DNA from: CAYOLL01 sp964404765 [NCBI: uncultured Gemmatimonadota bacterium]
GTDB lineage: Bacteria > 4572-55
Direction: 5' to 3'
Assembly (NCBI GenBank): GCA_964404765.1
Contig: CAYOLL010000020.1
Span: forward strand, 1 to 56,940
Length of the DNA stretch: 56,940 nucleotides
A program made the position numbers and the translations under genes. The notes below the pieces were generated by a model, which was not told where the DNA came from, made no database searches, and saw only the letters and a list, made by a program, of their open reading frames with translations. Every line of letters begins with the position of its first letter. Position 1 is the stretch's first letter. Positions 35,339-44,004 of the stretch are shown here, one piece after another.

Positions 35339-36718
35339 ATGCCAAAAAAAACAGCTCAACCATTTTATGAAAATCTGCTCGATCAGTCTCGCCTGACCGA
35401 GTTTGGCGATTTTACACCCATGCTTAAGGAATCCGGTAATTATTGGGTGTCCGGCCTGGTCGGGTCTGCCAAAGCGCTTTTTATTGCCCATATTTTTCAC
35501 CAAACCGGGCGGCCTTTAATGGTGCTATGCCCCGATGTGGATACCGCAGAAAATTTGGTGGATGATCTGGTCACATTTGCCGGTGAAGAGCGGGCCGGAT
35601 ACATTCCGGATTGGGAAGTTACCCCCTATGAAGGTCGCTCGCCGCACGAAAGCATTTTGGGGGCGCGTTTAGACGCCCTCTATCAAATTTTGAGCGGTGT
35701 TCCAAAAATCTGGGTAACGACTGTTAAAGCATTGATGCGCCGCCTGCCTACCCCTGATTTCATGCAAAATGCAATCATCCGCCTCAAAAAGGGAACCACT
35801 CACGATCTTGTGACTTTAGAAAAGCGTTTTAGCGAGATCGGCTATCGTCGCGAAAAGAAAGTAGAGGATCTGAATACATTCGCTGTGCGTGGCGATATTC
35901 TCGACTTTTTTACCTACGCGCAACGTAATCCGATTCGGGTAGAGTTTTGGGGTGACACCATCGAAGATATTCGCATTTTTGATGTTTACTCTCAGCGCTC
36001 CATCAAGTCTGTTCCGGAAGTTGTAGCATTGCCGGCTGCCGAGATCATTTTACGTTCTGAGCATTTACAGACAGGTATAAAAGCGATTGAGGCACGCAAA
36101 AACGAATTGGAAACAGCAAAAACTCGCCGCTACCATGACGCCTTTGAAGGTAAAAGCGAGATTTCTATCCAGGACGAGGCGGATCGGATGTTAGATTTGG
36201 TGGATGGTTCACCGGATTTGATTCTGGATAAATTTCGTGAAAAAATTCCCTTTGAAGGACAGGAAGAATATTTACCCTATTTTATTCCACAAGCGGGCAG
36301 CTTGATTGATTACTTGCCGGCATCAGCTTATTTAATGATTGATGAGCGTATGAACTTGTTGGAAGCTGCCAATACCTATTGGCAAACGATTGAGCAGCAG
36401 TTTGCCAAGACCAATGCCATGCGTCGGCCCATGCCGGCGCCGGAGCGCGTTTTTATCGCACCGCAAGAATTGGCACAGCATTGGAAAAATAAATTACAAA
36501 TCGACTTGACAATTTTGCATTTGCGCCCCAATATGGATACCATTCATTACCATCATCGCCTGGACTTTAAGTCCCAAGCGTCATACGGAGGTCATGTGGC
36601 GCAGGCGGCGGATATGTTGCGTGACTTAATCCGTGATGGTTATCAGGTGACGGTTTTTGCTGATAATCGGGGTCAGATGGATCGCTTAAAACAAATGCTT
36701 GAAGATATTCCTTACTAA
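35339..36718 (+). CDS. mfd: Truncated transcription-repair coupling factor: Mfd UvrB-homology module only
   Basis: The 459 residues align with the N-terminal part of Mfd. They cover domain 1a (SGLVGSAKALFIAHIF, PDWEVTPYEGRSPHESILGARLDAL), domain 2 (UvrA-contacting), domain 1b with 'LNTFAVRGDILDFF', 'NPIRVEFWGDTIEDIRIFDVYSQRS', and domain 3. The frame stops at 'ADNRGQMDRLKQMLEDIPY', just before the RNA-polymerase-interaction domain. The RecG-like translocase motor and C-terminal domain 7 (roughly 650-700 residues in full Mfd) are absent. The next gene begins 38 nt later in unrelated sequence. It is either a rearrangement relic or a stand-alone UvrA-binding protein. The start codon is weakly supported. 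Confidence 0.88.
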   Translation: MPKKTAQPFYENLLDQSRLTEFGDFTPMLKESGNYWVSGLVGSAKALFIAHIFHQTGRPLMVLCPDVDTAENLVDDLVTFAGEERAGYIPDWEVTPYEGRSPHESILGARLDALYQILSGVPKIWVTTVKALMRRLPTPDFMQNAIIRLKKGTTHDLVTLEKRFSEIGYRREKKVEDLNTFAVRGDILDFFTYAQRNPIRVEFWGDTIEDIRIFDVYSQRSIKSVPEVVALPAAEIILRSEHLQTGIKAIEARKNELETAKTRRYHDAFEGKSEISIQDEADRMLDLVDGSPDLILDKFREKIPFEGQEEYLPYFIPQAGSLIDYLPASAYLMIDERMNLLEAANTYWQTIEQQFAKTNAMRRPMPAPERVFIAPQELAQHWKNKLQIDLTILHLRPNMDTIHYHHRLDFKSQASYGGHVAQAADMLRDLIRDGYQVTVFADNRGQMDRLKQMLEDIPY

Positions 36719-36756
36719 CTGTAACCACATTTTGCATTGCTGCGGATTTTGTCGCT

Positions 36757-37710
36757 ATGAAGATCAAGCATGACGTTGTTAATGAAATGGGATCGGCCAT
36801 TGAAGTAGATCTTGAAAAGATCGAATGGCTGCGCCAGAATATTCACCGCTTATCCAAAGATGACCTTAATCAGAGTTTGGTCGATCTGCGGGCTTCGTTG
36901 CAAAAAACCCACGAGTTGTTCCGTATAAAAGAGTTTAGCCTTGAGCGGACTTTAGAAAAATGGTTGATGCTTAAAAACGACCTTAGTCTGGCTCGGCAAG
37001 TGCAAAACACGCTTTATCCCAAAGAAAATATTTACTTACACAACTTCCAGTTGGCCGGTCTGACTCAGGCAGCGCTTAGTCTTGGCGGGGATTACTATGC
37101 CTACAACATTTCCAATACCGGTATTAACGCCTGCATTGGTGACGTTTCCGGCAAAGGAATTGCCAATGCCCTGATGACCATTATGTTTGACAGTCAATAC
37201 AAAAATTTGATCTATCAGGAATTTTCGTTGAAAGACGTGCTGTGTGGCCTGAACCAGTATTTTACCGGCGTTATATCCGAATATGAAGGTCTTGAACGTA
37301 AATTTATGACTTTTGTAGCTTTTCGCTACATGGGCAAAATCGAATATGCCGGAGCCGGTCATGAGTACCTACTGATCTATCGCGCCAGCCAAAAAAATGT
37401 GGAAGTTATTAAAACCGGAGGCGTTGCCCTAGGACTTTTGTCAACGGCAGACTGCTTTTTTAGCAGCGGCGAAATTGATCTGCAACCTGGCGATTGCCTC
37501 GTCACCTATACCGACGGCGTGACTGAGGCGCGTAATGCGGAGCAGCAGCAATACGGTCAACTCCGCCTAATCGAACAAATCAGGCTCAATCATTCATTAG
37601 ATCCGGAATCTCTGCTCAAAAAAATCCTCGCGGATGTTACTGACTTTCAGGGTGAGCACGAACAGTATGATGATATTACTTTGCTCGCTATCAAATACCC
37701 CGAAGCTTGA
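36757..37710 (+). CDS. PP2C-type serine/threonine phosphatase (SpoIIE/RsbU-like)
   Basis: This 317-aa protein has a coiled-coil-like N-terminus (to ~90) and then a SpoIIE phosphatase domain. Its motifs are 'LARQVQNTLYPKE', 'LGGDYYAYN' and 'GDVSGKGIANALMTIMF' with the metal-binding Asp residues, plus 'YAGAGHEYLLIY', 'GDCLVTYTDGVTEARN' and 'HEQYDDITLLAIKY'. It is predicted to dephosphorylate an anti-sigma-factor antagonist or similar switch. No sensor domain or membrane segment is present, so input may come through the coiled coil. It lies 38 nt after truncated mfd and ahead of a second PP2C protein. Confidence 0.92.
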   Translation: MKIKHDVVNEMGSAIEVDLEKIEWLRQNIHRLSKDDLNQSLVDLRASLQKTHELFRIKEFSLERTLEKWLMLKNDLSLARQVQNTLYPKENIYLHNFQLAGLTQAALSLGGDYYAYNISNTGINACIGDVSGKGIANALMTIMFDSQYKNLIYQEFSLKDVLCGLNQYFTGVISEYEGLERKFMTFVAFRYMGKIEYAGAGHEYLLIYRASQKNVEVIKTGGVALGLLSTADCFFSSGEIDLQPGDCLVTYTDGVTEARNAEQQQYGQLRLIEQIRLNHSLDPESLLKKILADVTDFQGEHEQYDDITLLAIKYPEA

Positions 37711-37792
37711 TCCAGCAAATAGCTTGGCGGCCCGTCTTTACCATACTAAATTATTTTAGACAATGAAACTTTTTTTGAATCAGTTTTAGCTA

Positions 37793-37813
37793 ACGTTACG
37801 TATTAAGTAACGT
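37793..37813. promoter_or_regulatory. Palindrome upstream of the propeller-phosphatase gene
   Basis: ACGTTAC (37793-37799) and GTAACGT (37807-37813) form a perfect 7-bp inverted repeat around a 7-nt AT-rich centre, about 130 nt upstream of the sensor gene at 37940. The size and symmetry suit a dimeric regulator site. No regulator is identified. Confidence 0.35.
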
Positions 37814-37939
37814 AATTGTTCGGCGCGGAACATAACCCAAGGCAATGCGCTGTTTTGCGTCAGTAAAAATACATCAAAACAACATTTTGATATATCCGTA
37901 ACGAGCACGATCTACCCAAGATTTTTTAAAGGAGTGCGG

Positions 37940-40900
37940 ATGTTTTTTTCGAGATTAAAGACGCTATGCATCGGCTTTGTGATCGTTTTTTGGATTGTCT
38001 CGATCACCCATGCCTATAGCCCCAACATTCGATTTGAAACCGTATCGCTGGAGCAAGGGTTGTCGCAGAGCGTGGTGCAATCCATTGCCCAGGATAGCAC
38101 TGGTTTTCTCTGGTTCGGCACTCAAGACGGTCTGAATCGTTATGATGGCTACGGCTTTAAGATCTACCGCAACAGCCCGGTTGACAGCGCCTCGCTCTCC
38201 GATAATTTAATTAACACGTTGTATGTGGATCGAAAAGGCCGTCTCTGGATCGGCACGATCAGCGGCGGGGTATGTCGTTATGACGATAATACCGACACTT
38301 TTATTCGCTATCGCAATGATCCCGGTGATCCAAACAGTCTGGCTTTTAATAGCGTTCTTCAAATTTATGACGACCATAAAGGTGATTTATGGCTTCTTTC
38401 CTTTGGTCAAAATCAAGTAGGATTGAATCGAATTGACGGGACAACCGACGAAATTCGCCGCTATGCCCCCAATGCCGATAGCACAAAGCCTATTCAAGGC
38501 AACATTCAGCCCAATTTGGTTCAGGACAACGCCGGCATGATCTGGTTTGCCACAAACATGCGCCCGCCCCAGGCGCCGACCAATTATCATCTTCTGCGGC
38601 GGCTGGATCCGAAAACCGATCAAATCACGACCTTTCCCTATCAACCGGCAGATCCGGGCGGCGTCAGCGACACGGTGTTTTCGACCGTCCTGACGGGAAA
38701 AGCCGGTCGGGTCTGGATAGGCACACAAAACGGCCGTTTAATCACGTATGAGCCGACAACGCAACGCTTTGTCACTTATATCGACACTTTGGCCAACGCA
38801 CGGACAGCCGAATTCCCATTTCCCAACAACATTAACCAAATTCTGGAAGACCGGCACGGACTGCTCTGGTGCTCCACCACGAATGCCGGCTTGCTGTGCT
38901 TTGATCCGCAAACCGAAAAGTTCGAACGCTATGTCCATGATTCGGCCAATCCGCACAGTCTGGGTCATAACAGTATTTTTCAGACCGTTAACAATTTTAA
39001 CAACAGTCCCAAACTTTTTGAAGACAGCCAGGGCTATTTATGGGTTGTCGATCAGGCCGGCGGCATTGATGTGCTGACGCCGGATCGACGGCGATTTATC
39101 CGTTATCGCAACAATCCGAATCTACCCCACACCTTGGACGATAACGGGGTCGGTTATGTCTTTGAAGATCGTTCTAAAACCATCTGGGTCAGCATATACG
39201 GCAGCGGACTCAACAAATTCAATCGCAGCCGCGAAAAATTTGCCCGGGTGCAAAACGACCCGCAAACCCCCAATAGTCTGGCCGACAACCTGATCTGGTC
39301 TTTTTTTGAAGATGAAGCCGGTCATGTCTGGATCGGCTCGCCCAACGGTCTGACCAAATGGAACCGCGCCACCAACGCTTTTACCGTTTATCGGCATGAC
39401 CCGGCTGACCCGCGCTCCATCCCGTCGCACAATGTTATTGCGCTATGCCCGGATCAGCTCGGCATTTTCTGGATCGGCGCCCAGGGTATGCCCGGTTTAC
39501 CGAATGCCGGCGGGTTGATCAAACTGAATCAAAAGACCGGCGAGTTTACCCGCTATGCCACTATCCCTAACGATAGCACCAGCCTGGCCGCAGGCGGGGT
39601 CAACTCGCTGTTGAAAGATTCCGATGGCGTTCTCTGGGCCGGTTCCAACGGTCTGAACCGTTTTAATCGGGAAAAGGGAACTTTTAAGCGTTATCAAAAC
39701 GACCCCAAAGATTCCACTAGTATTTCCGGAAATGCCATTGTTGACTTGATGGAAGACAGTCAGAAAACGATCTGGCTCGGATTTAATCAAGGCCGAGGGC
39801 TTAATCGCTATAATCGCGAAACCGACAACTTTACCCGGTTTCTGAATAACCCAAAAGACCCGCAAAGCCTTAGCCATAGCAATGTGATGTGTATGTACGA
39901 GGACAAAGCCGGCAATTTTTGGGTCGGCACCTGGGGCGGGCTAAACCTGATGAACCGGGCAAACGGGAAATTTAAAGCTTTTACCACCAAAGACGGCTTG
40001 CCCAATGACGCCATCTACGGCATTCTGGAAGACGATGACGGCAACTTGTGGCTTAGCACCAACAACGGTATTTGTCGTTTTGACCCGAAGACCCGCCAAA
40101 CCCGCAACTATTCTGTTGACGACGGTCTGCAAAGCAACGAGTTCAATCAAGGCGCATTTTACAAGCTGCGCGACGGCACGATGCTGTTTGGCGGCATCAA
40201 CGGCTTTAACATCTTTCATCCGAACGACATCAAAGATAACGATTTTCTGCCGCCGGTGACGCTGACCGGCTTTAAGATTTTTGAAAAGCCGGTCAATTTG
40301 GGCATAGCGATCACCAAGCTGGACAACGTGGCGATTTCATATAAGGAGAACTTTTTTGCCTTTGAATTTGCGGCGCTGGATTTTGCCAATCCGCCCAAAA
40401 ACCAATATGCTTACATGTTGGAAGGCTTTGATACGGAATGGCATAATTGCGGTAATCGTCGCTTTGTCAGTTACACCAATCTGGATGGCGGCGACTATGT
40501 CTTTCGGGTCAAAGGCACAAACAGTGACGGCTTGTGGAACGAAAAAGGCTTGGCGGTTAAACTCAAAGTCATTCCGCCCTTTTGGAAGACCTGGTGGTTT
40601 TATGTGCTGGAAGTGATTTCAGCAATTGTCCTGATTGCCGGCGGCTTTTTATATCAACAATATCGGCATAAAAAAGAACTGGAATTTAAGCGCAAATCTG
40701 CCGAAATTAACTTTGCCCGCCAGATTCAGCTTTCCATGCTGCCAACCGAAAGCATAGTGTCAGACAAATTAGAAATCTACGGCCAACTGATTACGGCCAC
40801 GGAAATCGGCGGCGATTATTATGACTTTGTGCCATTGATCAATAATCGCTATTATGTCGCGATTGGCGATGCCACCGGCCACGGCGCGGCGGCAGGCCTG

Positions 40901-41437
40901 TTTGTCGGCATGATCAAAATGTCATCGCTCTATGCCATCCAGATGATGAACGCCCAATCCAAGCTGAATCAATTGGTGGCCGATTTGAATGTGGCTTTGC
41001 GCAGATCGCTGACCCAGCGCGGGATGGGCATGTGCTTCTGCCTGTCCATCCTGGATATGAAAAACATGACGGTAGATTTATGCTCGGCCGGCATGCCTTA
41101 TCCGTATCATTTTAGCCAGGAACGGCAGCAGATTACGCCATTGGTGATGAAGGGACCGCCGCTCGGTTTTTTTAAGCGGATTGACCCACAGACGGCCAAC
41201 GTTGCGCTTAAATCCGGCGACGTGCTCATCTATTTAACCGACGGCTTTGAGGAACGCTTTGATCCGACCGGGGAAACCTGGGGCGATGAGGCGCTTGAAG
41301 CGGAGTTGTTGAGCGCCTGCCGTACTGAGAGCAACACCGAAGCCATTGCGCAACGACTGATTCGAGGCTCAGACGTATACGCGAAAGGCCGTCCCAACGA
41401 CGACGACATGACGCTGGTGGTGGTCAAAATAAAATAA
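37940..41437 (+). CDS. Periplasmic beta-propeller sensor with Y_Y_Y domain, membrane helix and cytoplasmic PP2C phosphatase
   Basis: This ~1165-aa one-component sensor has a signal peptide (to about residue 27). A long array of reg_prop repeats follows (e.g. 'GFLWFGTQDGLNRYDG', 'LWIGT..GGV.RYD'), forming two seven-bladed propellers over ~30-760. A Y_Y_Y/Ig domain comes next (~785-890; 'YAYMLEGFDTEWHNCGNRRFVSYTNL'), then one membrane helix (WWFYVLEVISAIVLIAGGFLY). The SpoIIE PP2C output has 'FARQIQLSMLPTE', 'GGDYYDF', 'GDATGHGAAAGLF', 'YLTDGFEERFD' and 'NDDDMTLVVVK'. In Bacteroidetes such sensors usually end in a histidine kinase; here the output is a phosphatase. AAAGGAG precedes ATG 37940. 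Confidence 0.92.
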   Translation: MFFSRLKTLCIGFVIVFWIVSITHAYSPNIRFETVSLEQGLSQSVVQSIAQDSTGFLWFGTQDGLNRYDGYGFKIYRNSPVDSASLSDNLINTLYVDRKGRLWIGTISGGVCRYDDNTDTFIRYRNDPGDPNSLAFNSVLQIYDDHKGDLWLLSFGQNQVGLNRIDGTTDEIRRYAPNADSTKPIQGNIQPNLVQDNAGMIWFATNMRPPQAPTNYHLLRRLDPKTDQITTFPYQPADPGGVSDTVFSTVLTGKAGRVWIGTQNGRLITYEPTTQRFVTYIDTLANARTAEFPFPNNINQILEDRHGLLWCSTTNAGLLCFDPQTEKFERYVHDSANPHSLGHNSIFQTVNNFNNSPKLFEDSQGYLWVVDQAGGIDVLTPDRRRFIRYRNNPNLPHTLDDNGVGYVFEDRSKTIWVSIYGSGLNKFNRSREKFARVQNDPQTPNSLADNLIWSFFEDEAGHVWIGSPNGLTKWNRATNAFTVYRHDPADPRSIPSHNVIALCPDQLGIFWIGAQGMPGLPNAGGLIKLNQKTGEFTRYATIPNDSTSLAAGGVNSLLKDSDGVLWAGSNGLNRFNREKGTFKRYQNDPKDSTSISGNAIVDLMEDSQKTIWLGFNQGRGLNRYNRETDNFTRFLNNPKDPQSLSHSNVMCMYEDKAGNFWVGTWGGLNLMNRANGKFKAFTTKDGLPNDAIYGILEDDDGNLWLSTNNGICRFDPKTRQTRNYSVDDGLQSNEFNQGAFYKLRDGTMLFGGINGFNIFHPNDIKDNDFLPPVTLTGFKIFEKPVNLGIAITKLDNVAISYKENFFAFEFAALDFANPPKNQYAYMLEGFDTEWHNCGNRRFVSYTNLDGGDYVFRVKGTNSDGLWNEKGLAVKLKVIPPFWKTWWFYVLEVISAIVLIAGGFLYQQYRHKKELEFKRKSAEINFARQIQLSMLPTESIVSDKLEIYGQLITATEIGGDYYDFVPLINNRYYVAIGDATGHGAAAGLFVGMIKMSSLYAIQMMNAQSKLNQLVADLNVALRRSLTQRGMGMCFCLSILDMKNMTVDLCSAGMPYPYHFSQERQQITPLVMKGPPLGFFKRIDPQTANVALKSGDVLIYLTDGFEERFDPTGETWGDEALEAELLSACRTESNTEAIAQRLIRGSDVYAKGRPNDDDMTLVVVKIK

Positions 41438-41457
41438 ACCTGACGGGTCTTGAAGAC

Positions 41458-41626
41458 CCTGAATTATTCATAATTTTTGCCACAAAGACTCTAAGGCACA
41501 AAAGGATAACAAGTTATAGAGTTAAATCCAAAAAATAGATTTTTTAGAATATTTTTTTCAAAACGCCTAAACTCTGATTTTATAAGCCTTTGTGACTTGG
41601 TGACTTTGTGGCCTGAATTACTCAGG
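41458..41626 (+). repeat. MITE-like dispersed repeat M2, copy 2
   Basis: This ~169-bp element is the inverted counterpart of 7319-7474, with the same imperfect GCCACAAAG...CACAAAG terminal repeats and AT-rich interior. It appears to have inserted into another palindrome: outer arms AACCTGACGGGTCT (41438-41451) and AGACCTGTCAGGTT (41627-41640) are inverted repeats of one another, and AGACC occurs on both sides as a possible 5-bp target duplication. No coding capacity. Confidence 0.75.
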
Positions 41627-41653
41627 AGACCTGTCAGGTTTGACACGGCTGCA

Positions 41654-42664
41654 TTAGTTTGTCATAAATTGCGTCGAATAAGCCGACGATGCCTGCACTT
41701 TGCCGGGTTCCAGCAACCCGGTTTCCTCCAACTGCTTCAACAGCGTCTCCCAGCGCTCAGCCGACTGATGACCAATACCAAGCTTTTGGGCAGTCGAATC
41801 GGCTACCAGCGGACGCATGGCGGCCACGCCAAAATTCAAAATGTCCGCAGTCATTTCCGGATTGATTTTGCTCAAGTGCAGATGTGTTTCCTCCGGATGA
41901 TCGATATAGTACTGCCAGCCCCGCACGGACGCCTGCGTCATCCGTTTGACTAAGTCGGCCTTTTCGACCAATGTTTTTTCATTAGCAATTAGCAGGCTGG
42001 TGTAGGGATTAAAGCCTAAGTCATATACCATCAACACTTTTGGATCGCCACCCTTGCTTTTAATAAGATACGGTTCGCTAAAATTATAGCCTTGCTGGCC
42101 GTATTTCCCATCTACTAAAAATTGTGCTGCACTGCCGGTGTAGGGCACAATGGTCACATTTTTCATAGGCAAATGTTTGCGCATATAATGCGAAAAAGCG
42201 TCTTTGGCTGTCATTGCTAAAGTCATATCCTTCAAATCCTCAAAGGATTGGATGCCTGATTTTTCGTGAACAATAATACAGCGTGGACTCTGCTGTAACG
42301 GCGCCATCAAGGCGACAATCGGCATACCTTCCGCCCGCGCCAGCAGTACCAAATCGGCATTGGTCACGCCAAAATCGACCTGGCCGGTAGCGACCCGCGT
42401 GATATCCGGCGTTTCCGGTCCGCCCGGAATAATTTCCACTTCCAGACCGGCTTCTTTGTAAAAACCATGCAATTGAGCGGCATAAAAACCGCCGTGCTCT
42501 ACTTCCGGGAACCAATTTAAAACTAAGCTGACTTTATCTAAGGTTTTCTCGGCAGGCGGATTTTGTTGCTCGGTGGCAGGCGGTGTCTGGGTCTGCTGTG
42601 ACTGTCCGCAACCCGTTATCAGCAATAGTAAGAAAGCAAAAAATCTCGTCTTCAGAATACGCAT
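41654..42664 (-). CDS. ABC transporter substrate-binding lipoprotein, NMT1/THI5-like (ThiY-type)
   Basis: This 336-aa periplasmic binding lipoprotein has signal and lipobox LLLLITGC, then 'SLVLNWFPEVEHGGFYAAQLHGFYKEAGLEVEIIPGG'. That segment is the hallmark of the THI5/NMT1 family that binds HMP or thiamine precursors (formyl-aminopyrimidine), nitrate or sulfonates. 'GQVDFGVTNADLVLLARAEGMPIVALMAPLQQSP' continues the fold. The ThiY/HMP type is the best guess. No cognate permease or ATPase of this class is adjacent. No THI-box riboswitch is recognised upstream; that region holds repeat M1. Confidence 0.85.
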   Translation of the reverse strand: MRILKTRFFAFLLLLITGCGQSQQTQTPPATEQQNPPAEKTLDKVSLVLNWFPEVEHGGFYAAQLHGFYKEAGLEVEIIPGGPETPDITRVATGQVDFGVTNADLVLLARAEGMPIVALMAPLQQSPRCIIVHEKSGIQSFEDLKDMTLAMTAKDAFSHYMRKHLPMKNVTIVPYTGSAAQFLVDGKYGQQGYNFSEPYLIKSKGGDPKVLMVYDLGFNPYTSLLIANEKTLVEKADLVKRMTQASVRGWQYYIDHPEETHLHLSKINPEMTADILNFGVAAMRPLVADSTAQKLGIGHQSAERWETLLKQLEETGLLEPGKVQASSAYSTQFMTN

Positions 42665-42692
42665 TAGAATCTCCTATCGATTTAAAAGTTAG

Positions 42693-42812
42693 GGTTCATG
42701 GGATAAGATGGTGAAACCTTGCGAAGGCTTAATTTGAAATCTGCATGTTTTGTGCACGGAAGCCTTCGCAAGCTTCGCAAGGTTGGATTTCCACAAACTT
42801 GTTCCATGAGCC
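42693..42812 (+). repeat. MITE-like dispersed repeat M1, copy B
   Basis: This ~120-bp element is near-identical in inverse to 6040-6150. It runs from GGTTCATGGGATAAG to CTTGTTCCATGAGCC, with imperfect terminal inverted repeats and the internal CCTTGCGAAGG palindrome. It carries a small local duplication (CTTCGCAAGCTTCGCAAGG). It lies between the binding-protein gene and the MBL hydrolase gene. Confidence 0.75.
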
Positions 42813-42833
42813 AAAAATTAGTTTTGTATATCG

Positions 42834-43676
42834 TTACAATTCAATTACTTGATAATCGCGAGCGCCCTCAATGGTCAGATAGGCATTATCCCGGTTCAGA
42901 TCTTGGCAGTGCTCTACCATCTGATCAATATAGGCATCATCATGCGCCGGGTCATAGTGGAATAGAAGTAATTTTTTGACTTTGCTTAGTCGAGCGGTCT
43001 GAACCGCTACTTCCGGAACACTGTGACCCCATCCCACCTTGTTTTCAAAATACTCTTCTAAAGAAAACTGCGCGTCATGCACCAAAATGTCGGCATTTTT
43101 AGCAAAGTTGATGACTTTTTCATCCGGTTCAGATGGAATATGTTCATTGTCGGAAGCGTAGACAAATGATTTGCCGTTGTAATCAATGCGAAATCCAAAT
43201 GTTTCGTCCGGATGATTCATATAAGCGGTTGTGATCTGGATGTCTTTATCCAGCCAAAAGCGGCATTCCGGGATTTCCCGGATGGTAAAATCTGCGCCTA
43301 CTTCAAAGAAATTATTCGGGAAGTACGGACGCTGCATCTGACCAACCAGAGCAGATTCCAGGGAGTAGATAAAGCTGCGCAACCCATAGATAGAAAAATG
43401 ATTGCCGCGAATATAGGCGGGTTTGAAAAACGGCAGGCCTTGAATATGATCCCAGTGGCAGTGGCTCAACAAAATAACCGCTTCCCGCCCGCCGTGCTTA
43501 AAGCCTTCTTCCATAAGTTGATAGCCCAATTCGCGAATACCGGAACCGCAATCAATGATGATAATCCGGCCATCATCGGTGCGAATTTCGACACAAGGTG
43601 TATTTCCACCATATTTTAATTTCCCCGGTCCGGACACCGGGATGGAGCCACGTGTGCCCCAGAATTTTATTCGCAA
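42834..43676 (-). CDS. MBL-fold metallo-hydrolase (phosphodiesterase-like)
   Basis: This 280-aa cytoplasmic metallo-beta-lactamase fold protein begins 'MRIKFWGTRGSIPVSGP', has a 'KYGGNTPCVEI' strand and the zinc motif S-H-C-H-W-D-H, and further metal ligands in 'NHPDETFGF', 'YASDNEH' and 'HDAQF'. This subgroup resembles cyclic-nucleotide phosphodiesterase/RNase Z-like MBL proteins often tied to signalling, but the substrate is unknown. A weak purine-rich stretch lies upstream. It is separated from the binding protein by repeat M1. Confidence 0.88.
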   Translation of the reverse strand: MRIKFWGTRGSIPVSGPGKLKYGGNTPCVEIRTDDGRIIIIDCGSGIRELGYQLMEEGFKHGGREAVILLSHCHWDHIQGLPFFKPAYIRGNHFSIYGLRSFIYSLESALVGQMQRPYFPNNFFEVGADFTIREIPECRFWLDKDIQITTAYMNHPDETFGFRIDYNGKSFVYASDNEHIPSEPDEKVINFAKNADILVHDAQFSLEEYFENKVGWGHSVPEVAVQTARLSKVKKLLLFHYDPAHDDAYIDQMVEHCQDLNRDNAYLTIEGARDYQVIEL

Positions 43677-44004
43677 ATGAAACTCACTTTTTGTGCCATC
43701 GGTCTACTGAAGTTTTGGCAGGATGATTTAGGTTTAAAACTTAAAAACTTAGCCTGAATTATTCACCACGAAATACACAAAATACACGAAAGGTTTATGA
43801 ATTAAAGAGTTGCGTAGCTTGGACAGGCAAAATTCAAGATTTTAGCTTCCAGGCCACAAATCCGGCATGTTGTCATTCTGTAAGAATCTTCTTAAAATTT
43901 AGCTGGGCGTTATCTTGCAGGAAGATTCCTTCGGAATGACACCGTGCTTCAAATGCTAAATTTATCACTTGGAAAGGAGCAGGTTATTTCTTGGAGAAAT
44001 GCAC
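43677..44004. other. Intergenic region with a hairpin repeat
   Basis: This 328-nt stretch includes a decayed 'CACCACGAAATACACAAAA' type repeat near 43757 and the inverted repeat at 43871-43941. No gene is seen. Confidence 0.55.
43871..43941. repeat. Imperfect inverted repeat (TGTCATTC...GAATGACA)
   Basis: The left arm 43871-43891 (TGTCATTCTGTAAGAATCTTC without its last base, continuing) pairs with 43921-43941, GAAGATTCCTTCGGAATGAC plus A, at 17 of 21 positions. The TGTCATTC/GAATGACA ends resemble the CATTCCGG...GACA parts of the element at 25944-26087. Such repeats are common in FCB genomes. Confidence 0.6.

Noticed and set aside
42665-42833. THI-box riboswitch for the ThiY-like gene
   Set aside because: I could not find the conserved CUGAGA and related THI-box elements. 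The region is explained by repeat M1.
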